Assembly: GCA_964650485.1 (NCBI GenBank)
Contig: CAZYTX010000043.1
Location: 1-31,247 of the forward strand
Direction: 5' to 3'
Length of the DNA: 31,247 bases
DNA from: CAZYTX01 sp964650485
GTDB lineage: Bacteria; RBG-13-61-14; DATKZS01
The position numbers and the translations under genes are program-made. This document shows positions 16,551 to 25,346 of this stretch, in pieces. The notes below the pieces were generated by a model that did not search any database, had not been told where the DNA came from, and saw only the letters and a program-made list of their open reading frames with translations. Positions within the stretch are counted from its first letter, which is position 1, and each line of letters begins with the position of its first letter.

Positions 16551-16790
16551 ATGAGGCTTTTTAACTGGACCGCGGTTTACAGGAATGATCTCCAAAATGC
16601 CCTGCTGGTAAAGAGCTACCTTTGCGGCGACGAGTTCGATGTTAAGATGGTCCCGGACGTGACCAGCCCGCCTTTGCAGGGGCCCGGGGCACACCACGTA
16701 AAGAACCGTTACACTCTCCACGTACTCCTGGTGCCCGAGGATCAGGCCAAGCGGGCCTTTGAGCTCATAGACCACTTCCTGTCAAAATAA
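16551..16790 (+). CDS. Small DUF2007-like protein
   Basis: This 79-residue protein resembles the DUF2007 family (putative signal-transducing or regulatory domain). It starts with a strand (WTAVYRNDLQNALLVKSYL), has a variable glycine/proline-rich centre, and ends with a LHVLLVPEDQAKRAFELIDHFL strand-helix, the usual alpha-beta pattern of that family. It follows the sulfotransferase gene by 4 nt and is the last plus-strand gene of the locus. Its TAA (16788-16790) directly abuts the stop of the converging minus-strand gene. Its function is unknown; such proteins are cytosolic and often accompany unrelated enzymes. Confidence 0.68.
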   Translation: MRLFNWTAVYRNDLQNALLVKSYLCGDEFDVKMVPDVTSPPLQGPGAHHVKNRYTLHVLLVPEDQAKRAFELIDHFLSK

Positions 16791-18512
16791 TCAATATCCT
16801 CCGGACCCCTTCTGCAAGGCGTCCAGGGGCAGCTCCCTCTGGCCGATGGCCGCGAGCGCCACCGAGCCCGGGCTTATGACCCCGGTCTCGGTGATGACGT
16901 TAATGCACGCGGTCTTTCCCGATCCCGCTGCCCTCTCCAGTGCCCCTTTTATCCCGCCCGGCTCTCTTACCTCTTCCCCGTATCCTCCCAAAGCCTCCAC
17001 CATCTTGTGATATGGCACGTAGCCCAGGTCAGTGCCCGCGGTGTGGTCCATGCCGAACTTTAGCTGCATGCTGTGCTTTACCATTCCCCATGCCTGGTCG
17101 TTGTTCACTATCACCGTGATGGGGAGCCCGAACCGGATCGAGGTATGGAACTCCATGAAGTTGAATCCCACCGAGCCGTCCCCCACCACTGCGAACACCC
17201 TTCTGTCAGGGTCCGCGAGCTTTGCTGACACGGCAAAGGGCAGGCCCACTCCCAGGCACCCGAACAGGCCGGACTCGAGGGTCCCGGCCGGCCGGTGGTT
17301 GGTCCTTACCATGTTCATCCAGATGGAAGTGTCCCCGCCGTCAATCACCAGCAGGTCCTCTGCACCCAGGAAGGAGTCCATCTCCTTCATGAGCCTGGCG
17401 GGGTGTATGGGCACCTGGTCCGAGTCGCGCTGTGGAGCAAAGCTCTCCATGGACTGCTTACCCGCGTCCTCCAGGGTCTTTCGCCACGTTGCGAACTTAT
17501 CTACCTCCAGCCTGCCTGTGAGTGCCTTAGTTAGTGTTGCCAGAGCTTTCTTGCAGTCTCCTGTCAGGGAAACATCCGCGGGCCTGTTCCTGGTGCACTC
17601 TTCAGGGTCAATGTTTATGTTAATGATCTTTGCGTTCTTGTTGAACAGCCTGCCGTGTGCAAAGAACAGGCTTACCCTTGCCCCGCACAGTATCACGCAG
17701 TCGGCCTGGGAAAGCCCTGCCAGCGCCGGCCCCGGCCTGATGCCCAGGGAAGGCCCGTAGCAATAAGGATGCGTATCCGGCAGGCACCCTTTTCCCATGG
17801 ACGAGGTGAAAGCCGGCACGTGCGTGCTCTCCACGAACTCTTTGAGCTCGTCCATGGCCCTTGCGAAGAACACTCCCGAGCCGCCCACTATTATCGGCCT
17901 CTCCGATGAGGCCAGCATATGCGCGGCCTTTTCCACGGCCTCCGGGTCCGGGGCCGGTGACGGGGTCTCAAGCGTGCATCCCCAGTCTATATACGACTCG
18001 TCCACGTCCGCTCCCAGTACGTCCGTTGGTATCTCCACGTACACCGGGCCCGGCTTTCCCGACCTTGCCTTGTGCATGGCTTGGTGTATTGTCGCGGGTA
18101 TGCTCTCCGGGTTCTCCACTCTCCTCGACCACTTTACAAGCGGCTTTATGGTGTCGTGCTGCTCCAGCTCCTGCAGGTCCAGCCGGCCCACCATGTTTGT
18201 GGGGACCACGCCGGCGATTATCACCACCGGGGCCCCGGCCAGAAGGGCGTCAGCCACCCCGGTGAGGGCGTTGGTAAAACCCGGGCCCGCGGTGACCACT
18301 GCCACACCGGGCTGCCCGGTGAGCCTTGCCCATGCCTCGGCCATCATCACCGCGGCCTGCTCGTGCCTGGTGTCGTAGATACCGAGGTCCGAGCGCTCCG
18401 CGGCGTCTGCTATGTGGGCTATGTGCCCGCCGCCGATGCTGAAAATCTGGCCCACCTTCTCTTCCTGCAGGGCCTTTGTAACCATCTGTCCGCCATGAAA
18501 ACTTGCCATCAT
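16791..18512 (-). CDS. Thiamine-diphosphate-dependent enzyme, acetolactate-synthase/2-hydroxyacyl-CoA-lyase-like
   Basis: The product has 573 residues and the three-domain layout of the ALS/pyruvate-oxidase family. The N-terminal PYR domain has the ylide-activating Glu at E51 (DTRHEQAAVMMAE) and VVTAGPGFTNALTG. A central cofactor/structural domain spans ~190-330. The C-terminal PP domain has G444-D445-G446 and N470-N471 in the ThDP/Mg2+ motif. It should cleave or join a 2-keto or 2-hydroxyacyl substrate. No ALS regulatory subunit lies nearby, so biosynthetic acetolactate synthase is doubtful. The ATG overlaps the histidine-kinase stop by 4 nt (ATGA). It is the last gene of the minus-strand operon, and no terminator fits before the opposing gene. 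The substrate is unknown. Confidence 0.88.
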   Translation of the reverse strand: MMASFHGGQMVTKALQEEKVGQIFSIGGGHIAHIADAAERSDLGIYDTRHEQAAVMMAEAWARLTGQPGVAVVTAGPGFTNALTGVADALLAGAPVVIIAGVVPTNMVGRLDLQELEQHDTIKPLVKWSRRVENPESIPATIHQAMHKARSGKPGPVYVEIPTDVLGADVDESYIDWGCTLETPSPAPDPEAVEKAAHMLASSERPIIVGGSGVFFARAMDELKEFVESTHVPAFTSSMGKGCLPDTHPYCYGPSLGIRPGPALAGLSQADCVILCGARVSLFFAHGRLFNKNAKIININIDPEECTRNRPADVSLTGDCKKALATLTKALTGRLEVDKFATWRKTLEDAGKQSMESFAPQRDSDQVPIHPARLMKEMDSFLGAEDLLVIDGGDTSIWMNMVRTNHRPAGTLESGLFGCLGVGLPFAVSAKLADPDRRVFAVVGDGSVGFNFMEFHTSIRFGLPITVIVNNDQAWGMVKHSMQLKFGMDHTAGTDLGYVPYHKMVEALGGYGEEVREPGGIKGALERAAGSGKTACINVITETGVISPGSVALAAIGQRELPLDALQKGSGGY

Positions 18513-21500
18513 GCCTCCTGCTTTGAATACACCGGCAGGGTTATGGTAAACGTGGTCCCCTTTCCCGGCTCGCTTTGCACGTCCACGCTGCCGTGGTGCC
18601 TCTCGATTATCTCCTTTACGATGAGCAGTCCCAGGCCGGTGCCCTTGCCCTCGGGCTTGGTGGTGAAGAAGGGATCAAAGAGCCTGTCCATGTTATCGCG
18701 CGGTATCCCTTGGCCCGTGTCCATGACCTTTATCTCCACGCTGTGGTCCTGTCCCTCGCATGCCGATATGACCACCTTGCCGCCCCCTTTTTCCGCGCAG
18801 GCTTGGCTGGCGTTCCCGAGCAGGTTTATAAGCGCCTGCTGCAACTGGTCCTTTATGCCTCTTATCCGGGGCAGGCTCTCGGGGATATCAGTCTCCACCT
18901 TCACCTGCTCCCTGGAGAGCTCGTAATGTGAGAAGCTCAAGGAGTTCAGCACCAGCTCCCTCAGGTCCAAGGGGAAGCTCGACTCCTCTGAGGGCCTGGC
19001 ATAGCTCATCAGGTTCCTTGAAAGCGCCTGGATTCTTTCAGCCTCCTCCTGCAGTCTCTGCAACTGGGCACGGGCATGCTGGTCAAGCCCCTCGTTTTGT
19101 TGCAGCATCTCGGCATAGCTCAGCACACCTGTGATGGGGTTGTTAAGGTCGTGAGCTATCCCTGCGGCCATCTGCCCGACGGTGGCCAGCTTCTCCGCCT
19201 GGAGCAGGTTCTTCTCAAGCTCCTGGTAGCGCGTTATGTTCTGCCCTATGGCGATGAACCCCTGGAACCTGCCTTCCATGTCCAGTATGGTGGAGGTGTT
19301 GAAGATGGCCCTGGTCTCCCTCCCCTCCGGGGTTGTCATTGTTACCCGGATGTTTTCCAGGTTCTTGCCTTTGAGCACTTTCCTTACAAGTTTTTTAAAG
19401 TTCTCCTGGCCCAGGGCCACCCTCTCGCCGTCCGGCATCTCCACCCTGAGGTGCCTCTCGAAGATGTCCCTGTAATCCCTCCCCGTGAGGCGGTCCGCGC
19501 TCACTCCCACCAGCTCCTGCAGGGCCTTGTTAACCAGTGATATCCTGCCGTTGGGGTCGAGTATGACCACCAGTGCGTTGGCATTATCAATAATGCCCCT
19601 CTGGAACCTGAGCGAGAGGTCCAGGTCCCGCAGGAAGTTCAAATTGCGCAGTGTGCCGGCGATGTGTGAAGCCATGATCCGCACGTCAAGCTGCTCCTGG
19701 TCGGTAAAGGCGTTTTTATGGTGGCTCTCCAGGATGATGGCCCCCAGCCAGGTGTCCATGGCCGCGAGCGGCACTATGAGCGCGCTCTTTGCATCCTGCA
19801 GGAGCGGCCTGTAAGTGTCGCCTTCTCCGGTAAGGCGCAGCTCCTTAACCTCCTGATCTCCCTGGATTGTCTTTACAAACTCGTGGTTCAGCTCCAGCTC
19901 CCTTTTCAACTCCTGCTCCTGGTACCTGTGCGCCGCGGCCAGCGAAAGCTCTCCGGTTTCCGGGTCCTTGAGCCAGGCGGTGAGGTGCTGTCTTTGATGC
20001 GCTTTCAGGTAAGGATCGAGCAGTGTGGAGAGCACCTGCTCGGGCTGCATGCCCGGGTCAATGTGTTGCCCGGAGCTTATGGTCTCCTCCATCCACGAGG
20101 ACCGGCTTGCAAGCTCGATGTTATGCTGCTGGATCTGGCTGAAGAGCCTGGCGTTTACCAGCCCCATGGTTATGGGCCCGGCCATGGGCGCGATGTTTGC
20201 GAGGTCCGAATCAGTGAAGGCATCCGGCCTCTTGGATGTGATGTGCAGGGCGCCCAGAACCTCGTCCCTGTAGGTCAAGGGATAGTTTATCAGGGACTTA
20301 AAGCCCTCCTGTCCGAGCTTTCGCACGTGGGCCTTGACCGAGTCCGGCACAAGCTCCGGTCTTATGGTTGAAGCATCCTTGTAAATGGAGGTCTCTTTAC
20401 TGAAGATGAACTTCTTGACCTCATCGGCGTCATCGTAGAGTCTGATGGTCTCCTTGTATATTCTGTTCTGCTCGGGTATGTATCCGATGACCATGATCTG
20501 GTCGGCGCCTGGCTCGCCTATTGTAAGGGCCCCCAGGTCAAAGGGGAGCGCACGCGAGAGCAGTCTCAGCACTCCTCCCAGGCCGGTCTCCAGCCCCAGA
20601 CCGGTGCGTATGGAGTCCACTATATCGTTAATCAGGGCGAGCTGCTGGGTTTTCTGCTTTAGCTCCTTTTCGTATGCCTGCCGCTCGGAAAGGTCGAAGA
20701 GCATTGAAAGGATTCCCACTGCCTGGCCCTGTTCGTCCCTCACCAGTGTGTCCACGCGAAAGACCTTGAACTCCTCGCCCGAGCTATTTGTCATCCTGGC
20801 TTCCTCGGCCAGGTCCCCTTCTTTTCTCAGGCGGCGGATGTGGTCTCGGAGCTCACTTGGTTCCATTCCCTTTATTAGGAACTCGGGTGTCTTGCCCGAG
20901 GCCTCCTGCGCGGAGTAGCCGAACATCCGCTGCGCCGCCCGGTTCCAGAAGGTTATCTTTCCGTCCAGGTCCATTCCCACCAGGGGGAGGGTGGTGTTGT
21001 TCATGAGCTGGTCCTGGAACGCGGACAGGTCCCGGAGCATCTGTTCGCTCTTCTTGATCTCGGTCACGTCAGAGTATATGGCCATGATGCCGCGGTCGGC
21101 CGCGGGCACGGCGCTTACCTTGACAGTCTTCTTTTTGCCTCCAACCGCGGTCACCTCCAGCTCCAGGTCCCGGTGCTCTCCGTTCTTTACGGCCTCAAAT
21201 GCCTCCATGGCCTTCCTGTGCTCGATCCCCTCCAGGTAGCGGGTGAAGCTCTTGCCCACCGGGTCCTCCCCCGTGAGCTCCACCGAGGCCGGGTTGGCCA
21301 TCCTTATTACCGTGTCCTCGCCCCCCACTATGACGGCTTCCTTCATGTGCTCGAACATGGCCTTCCACAGCGCCACTTCCTCTTTGGACGGCACTTCACT
21401 GGCCCGGTCCAGGTCCATGATCCTGGCCCCGCCCACGTAGTCCGTGGTCTCGTATTGCGAGACCTCGCCGATCTTTCTCACCACCTCGGCCATGCGCTCG

Positions 21501-23398
21501 GACTCCTGCCCTATGACCTCCACCGCGTTTCCAAGAGACTTAAGCGCGGGGTGGTCAGGGAACTCGGCTTTAAGCTTCTGCTCCGCCCGCTTCAAAAGCT
21601 CTGCGTAGCCCATTATGGAAGTCAGCGGCTGGTTGAGCTGGTGCGAGGCCGCGCCGGAAAGCGCGGTCAGGGCGTCCCGCTGCTGAGACTCCATGAGCTT
21701 CTCCTGGGCCTCCCGAAGCTCCTTCTCTATCTGGATGCGCTCGCGCAGGTCCTGGAATATTCCCACCGATGCCACCTCGCGGCCGTGCTCGTAAATTATG
21801 GCCGCGGACATGTTGATGGGTATCTCCTCGCCGTCAGAGCCCACCAGGGCGTTATACGAGGACTCCAGCTTGCCCCTGCCCCCGTAGTCTTCGCTCCTCA
21901 GCTTCTTCATCACCGCCCTTGCAACCCCGGGAGCGTAGAAGTCCACGATGTTCATCTTCCCGATAACGTCCGAGGCCTCGTACCCGGAGATTTCCTCCGC
22001 CGCCCGGTTGAACAGGATGATGGTCCCGCTCATGTCCGCGGCGATGATGGCGTCCATGGACGACTGGATCATGTTCTCCAGGAAATCCTTGGTCCTCTTC
22101 AGGGCCTCCTCGAGCTCGCGCTCCTCGGTCACGTCGTGCATGGACACCAGCCACTCGCGCCGGTGGGGCAGGTGGTCCAGCCGGGTGGCCACCTGCAGCC
22201 TGGAGCCGTCCTTCCTGTGGAGCACGTGGATGGAACGGAGGGCCTCGGGGTCCTTTCTCACTTCCTCGTCCCGCAGGACCCGCATCACGGAAAAGGCCTC
22301 CCCCGGCCCGGGGTACAAGAACTGATCTATGTTCTTTTTCTCCACGTCATTCTTGGCGTAGCCCGAGAGCCTGGTGAAGTTGACGTTCACTCCCTTGACG
22401 TTCCCCTGGTCGTCCACCACCATTATGCCGTCGGAGGCATGGTCGAACATGGCCTCCATGCGGGCCAGGTCGCTGCTCTTCTGCCGGGCGATCTTGATGG
22501 CTTCCTTGCTCCTCTTGACCTCCTGCGCCATCTCCCTGCCCAGCCGGATGTTGCGCAGCGCCACCGCGGTGGACTGGGCCACCATGTTGCAGAAGTTTAT
22601 CTCCACCCGGTCAAAGGAGCGGGGAGACCCGGTGGAGCGCAGCATGATAAGTCCGATCACCTGGTCGCGGTAGAATATGGGCACCACCAGGATGGAGTAG
22701 AGGTCCTTGGATTTAAGCAGGTCCCGCACCTCCCGCATCAGGGAGTGCTTTTGTACGTTCTTTATGTAGACCGGCTTCATGGTCGCGAGCATCTTTTGGA
22801 TCTCGGGGTACTTGTTTATATCGAGCTGTATGTTGAGGGGGCGCGTCCTCGCCCCCTGGGTGATGACCATTGCCGAGTCGGTTTCTGCCGAGAGCATCAA
22901 CACCGTGCAGTAAATCCCGGGAAAGAGCTTCTCCAGCTCTTTAGCCGTGGTTGAAAGCACGGTGAAGTCGTCCTCCCGCGAGGTCACGGTGCGGCTTACC
23001 CGATTCAGGGCCTGCACCGCCTGGTGCATCCATGGCAGCTTGGCGCGCATGGACCTGTTGTATCCCCGGAGCCTGGCCAGGAGCTCTTGCACGTCAACCT
23101 TGCCCACAAGAAGGTCCAGCGCAGGGGTGGCGCTCCACGATTCCAGCTCACGGGCACCGGTGCGCACCGGGTACCACACCAGCACGGGCGCGTGGGCCAG
23201 TGCGGGGGCCATGCAAACGTCCTTTATCTCCGGGGCCCGTTTGTGATGCACCACCACGCCCAGCAGGTCCTGGCTGGAGACGTCTGCCGGGCCCTCACCA
23301 TCCACTTGCCTGAACACGCTTACACCCGCCCGCTCGATATTCTTTGCGAGATCGGAAAGACCTCCGCGGGGAATGTCCAGGATGATGACCTGTTCCAT
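18509..23398 (-). CDS. Very large multi-PAS/GAF sensor histidine kinase with two DHp histidine boxes
   Basis: I start this 1,629-residue protein at the ATG at 23398, which overlaps the LarC stop by 1 nt; an adjacent TTG at 23401 would add one residue. Approximate domain order is: receiver-like segment without an obvious phospho-Asp (1-115), GAF (140-285), PAS (312-425), PAS (437-555), histidine box with H586 (ASHQLNQPLTSIMGYAELL), PAS (677-785), PAS (790-908), GAF (920-1090), GAF (1115-1255), PAS (1268-1392), DHp with H1416 (AHDLNNPITGVLSYAEML) and a HATPase domain with N1529, DTGQGI, FDPFFTTK and GTGLGL. No transmembrane segment is evident, so it is probably a soluble sensor. The middle histidine box has no ATPase domain after it. 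No dedicated response regulator lies nearby except CheY. Confidence 0.92.
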   Translation of the reverse strand: MEQVIILDIPRGGLSDLAKNIERAGVSVFRQVDGEGPADVSSQDLLGVVVHHKRAPEIKDVCMAPALAHAPVLVWYPVRTGARELESWSATPALDLLVGKVDVQELLARLRGYNRSMRAKLPWMHQAVQALNRVSRTVTSREDDFTVLSTTAKELEKLFPGIYCTVLMLSAETDSAMVITQGARTRPLNIQLDINKYPEIQKMLATMKPVYIKNVQKHSLMREVRDLLKSKDLYSILVVPIFYRDQVIGLIMLRSTGSPRSFDRVEINFCNMVAQSTAVALRNIRLGREMAQEVKRSKEAIKIARQKSSDLARMEAMFDHASDGIMVVDDQGNVKGVNVNFTRLSGYAKNDVEKKNIDQFLYPGPGEAFSVMRVLRDEEVRKDPEALRSIHVLHRKDGSRLQVATRLDHLPHRREWLVSMHDVTEERELEEALKRTKDFLENMIQSSMDAIIAADMSGTIILFNRAAEEISGYEASDVIGKMNIVDFYAPGVARAVMKKLRSEDYGGRGKLESSYNALVGSDGEEIPINMSAAIIYEHGREVASVGIFQDLRERIQIEKELREAQEKLMESQQRDALTALSGAASHQLNQPLTSIMGYAELLKRAEQKLKAEFPDHPALKSLGNAVEVIGQESERMAEVVRKIGEVSQYETTDYVGGARIMDLDRASEVPSKEEVALWKAMFEHMKEAVIVGGEDTVIRMANPASVELTGEDPVGKSFTRYLEGIEHRKAMEAFEAVKNGEHRDLELEVTAVGGKKKTVKVSAVPAADRGIMAIYSDVTEIKKSEQMLRDLSAFQDQLMNNTTLPLVGMDLDGKITFWNRAAQRMFGYSAQEASGKTPEFLIKGMEPSELRDHIRRLRKEGDLAEEARMTNSSGEEFKVFRVDTLVRDEQGQAVGILSMLFDLSERQAYEKELKQKTQQLALINDIVDSIRTGLGLETGLGGVLRLLSRALPFDLGALTIGEPGADQIMVIGYIPEQNRIYKETIRLYDDADEVKKFIFSKETSIYKDASTIRPELVPDSVKAHVRKLGQEGFKSLINYPLTYRDEVLGALHITSKRPDAFTDSDLANIAPMAGPITMGLVNARLFSQIQQHNIELASRSSWMEETISSGQHIDPGMQPEQVLSTLLDPYLKAHQRQHLTAWLKDPETGELSLAAAHRYQEQELKRELELNHEFVKTIQGDQEVKELRLTGEGDTYRPLLQDAKSALIVPLAAMDTWLGAIILESHHKNAFTDQEQLDVRIMASHIAGTLRNLNFLRDLDLSLRFQRGIIDNANALVVILDPNGRISLVNKALQELVGVSADRLTGRDYRDIFERHLRVEMPDGERVALGQENFKKLVRKVLKGKNLENIRVTMTTPEGRETRAIFNTSTILDMEGRFQGFIAIGQNITRYQELEKNLLQAEKLATVGQMAAGIAHDLNNPITGVLSYAEMLQQNEGLDQHARAQLQRLQEEAERIQALSRNLMSYARPSEESSFPLDLRELVLNSLSFSHYELSREQVKVETDIPESLPRIRGIKDQLQQALINLLGNASQACAEKGGGKVVISACEGQDHSVEIKVMDTGQGIPRDNMDRLFDPFFTTKPEGKGTGLGLLIVKEIIERHHGSVDVQSEPGKGTTFTITLPVYSKQEA

Positions 23399-24570
23399 CA
23401 ACTCTTGTCCCCTGATTCTTGCGCAGCGGCAATGGCCGCTCTCAGCACCGTGTGAAGGTCAACGCCGGACTTTGCCGCGGCCCTTTTCAGGTCCTCGTAC
23501 TCGGGGTGCCATATGGTCGTCCCCTGCGGCCTTGTCGCCTTTTTTATCCTCACCGGGCCGTAGTCGGTCCGGACCTTTACGCTCTCCCTCGGCAGCACGG
23601 TGCGATAGACAGGATACTCCCTCACCCCCAGGGTAGTCGAGTGCGAGAGCAGTGCATCCCTTACCAGGTCCTTCTGCTCGACGCCAGCGAGCACCCTCAC
23701 CAGTGTCCCCGGCCGGTTCTTTTTCATCTGCGCGGGAATGAAGAGCACCTCCAGGGCCCCGGCCCGGTGCAGCTCCTCCATGAGAAGCTCGAAGTGCTCG
23801 CCGGGCATGTCGTCTATGGCAGCCTCCATCTGCATCACCTGGTCACCGCTTGCGAGCTTCTCTCCCGTGATCAGCCTCAAAAGGTTGGGCCTGCCCTCCG
23901 TCTCGCGGTCGCCCAGCCCGATGCCAACGCTCTCAACCTTCATCGCCGGCATGGGTCCGAAGGATGAGGCAAGCGTTTTTACCAGGGCCGCGCCAGTGGG
24001 GGTGACTGTCTCGTCCTGGCCGGGGGCTCCTCTCACCGGCACGCCCTTCAACAGCTCGAGCGTGGCAGGCGCAGGAAGGGGCAGCGTCCCGTGGGCGCAC
24101 TCGACCTCCCCTCCGCCCAGGGGCAGCGGAGAGCACGTGAGCTCCTCCACCCCCAGCCTGTAAAGACCGGCCACGAAACCCACCACGTCCACTATGGCGT
24201 CCACCGCGCCCACCTCGTGGAAGTGCACCTGTTCGGGCTCGATCCCGTGCACCCTGGCCTCGGCCCGGGCAAGGCCCTCGAACACCGCCTTGCTCTTCTC
24301 CCGCACGGGTTTCGGCAGGCCGCTTTTGTTTATGATCTTTTCTATTTGGGGGAGCCCCCTCCTGGGCTGTCCCTTTTTCTTGTACTGGACCCTTACGTGG
24401 CATCCGCTCATGTGCGCCGATGTTCTATCTTTTATCACCAGCCGGAAATCCAGGCCCAGGCCCTTCATGGCCTGCCTTATCCAGCGCGGCGATGCGCCCG
24501 CGTGTATTGCCGCTGCCAGGGCCATGTTCCCGGCGACGCCGGAAAAGCAGTCCAGGTATGCCGCCTTCAT
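23398..24570 (-). CDS. larC: LarC, nickel-pincer cofactor biosynthesis protein (nickel insertase)
   Basis: LarC is the CTP-dependent cyclometallase that inserts nickel into the pyridinium dithiocarboxylate precursor of the nickel-pincer nucleotide cofactor used by LarA-type racemases and epimerases. The 390 residues match a complete single-chain LarC. They begin YLDCFSGVAGNM (the family usually has GISGDM, so the Asp is Asn15 here). They continue with HFHEVGAVDAIVDVVG, CSPLPLGGGEVECAHGTLPLPAPAT and TPTGAAL, all characteristic. In some lactobacilli LarC is split and joined by frameshifting; here it is one open frame. The start overlaps LarB by 4 nt (ATGA). No LarA or LarE is in the window. Confidence 0.93.
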   Translation of the reverse strand: MKAAYLDCFSGVAGNMALAAAIHAGASPRWIRQAMKGLGLDFRLVIKDRTSAHMSGCHVRVQYKKKGQPRRGLPQIEKIINKSGLPKPVREKSKAVFEGLARAEARVHGIEPEQVHFHEVGAVDAIVDVVGFVAGLYRLGVEELTCSPLPLGGGEVECAHGTLPLPAPATLELLKGVPVRGAPGQDETVTPTGAALVKTLASSFGPMPAMKVESVGIGLGDRETEGRPNLLRLITGEKLASGDQVMQMEAAIDDMPGEHFELLMEELHRAGALEVLFIPAQMKKNRPGTLVRVLAGVEQKDLVRDALLSHSTTLGVREYPVYRTVLPRESVKVRTDYGPVRIKKATRPQGTTIWHPEYEDLKRAAAKSGVDLHTVLRAAIAAAQESGDKS

Positions 24571-25346
24571 ATCTCCCGCTCCAGGACCCCCATGATCCTG
24601 GCCGCGGCGCAGGCCGCGCCGAAGCCGTTGTCAATGTTCATGACGGTGACCCCCGCGGCGCAGGAGTTCAGCATGCCGAGCAGCGCGGCCATTCCCCCTG
24701 AGCCGGCTCCGTATCCCACCGACACCGGCACCGCCACCACCGGCTGCTTCACCAGCCCGCCCACCACGCTTGCAAGGGCCCCCTCCATTCCCGCGATCAC
24801 TATTATCACCCGGGCGCAATCGAGTGTCTCGCGGAAGAAGAGCAGCCGGTGCATCCCGGCCACACCCACGTCCTTTATCACCACCGGGGGAAAGCCCAGC
24901 CACTCCAGGGTCTCCCGGGCCTCCTCGACCACCGGGGCGTCCGATGTCCCGCCGCTCACGATCAGCACCCCGCCTTTTTTGCGGCCTGCCTTTTTGCGTC
25001 TGGAGGGACCCTTGCCCGGCACCCTGATAGTTCGGGCAACCGCGTTGTGCCGTGCCCGGGGAAAATTCTTCTTTATGGCCCTGGCCTGCCGGGGAGAGGC
25101 CCTGGTCAAGAGTATCTCCTTCTGTGCCCCGGCCATCTCTTTTATTATGGAGGAGAGCTCAGCCGTGGTCTTTCCCTCGGCAAAGACCACCTCCGCGGCT
25201 CCCTGCCGCAAGCTCCTGTGGTGGTCAACCTTGGTGTGCCCCAGGTCAGCGAAGAAGAGGTCCTTTATGGCTTTCAGGGCGTCTTCTTGTTTTATCTCGC
25301 CCTTTTTTATTCTCTGGATTAGCTCTTTGATATGTTCTTCATTCAT
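24567..25346 (-). CDS. larB: LarB, nickel-pincer cofactor biosynthesis carboxylase
   Basis: LarB carboxylates the pyridinium ring of nicotinic acid adenine dinucleotide and hydrolyses the phosphoanhydride, the first step of nickel-pincer nucleotide synthesis. The 259-residue product has the family N-terminus (KVDHHRSLRQGAAEVVFAEGKT) and the AIR-carboxylase-like (PurE-related) core: VSGGTSDAPVVEEA, KDVGVAGMHRLL, VIIVIAGMEGALASVVGGL and VPVSVGYGAGSGGMAALLGMLNSC. All parts expected of a working LarB are visible. The ATG overlaps the end of the CheC gene by 8 nt, and its own stop overlaps the LarC start, so cofactor genes are translationally tied to the chemotaxis genes. A lysine/arginine-rich loop sits near residues 108-125. 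Confidence 0.94.
   Translation of the reverse strand: MNEEHIKELIQRIKKGEIKQEDALKAIKDLFFADLGHTKVDHHRSLRQGAAEVVFAEGKTTAELSSIIKEMAGAQKEILLTRASPRQARAIKKNFPRARHNAVARTIRVPGKGPSRRKKAGRKKGGVLIVSGGTSDAPVVEEARETLEWLGFPPVVIKDVGVAGMHRLLFFRETLDCARVIIVIAGMEGALASVVGGLVKQPVVAVPVSVGYGAGSGGMAALLGMLNSCAAGVTVMNIDNGFGAACAAARIMGVLEREI

Noticed and set aside
21173..22954. Long plus-strand open frame (593 codons) inside the histidine kinase gene
   Set aside because: It is antisense to an obviously conserved kinase, its translation is rich in H, R, G, L and V with no domain, and high third-position G+C readily opens such frames.
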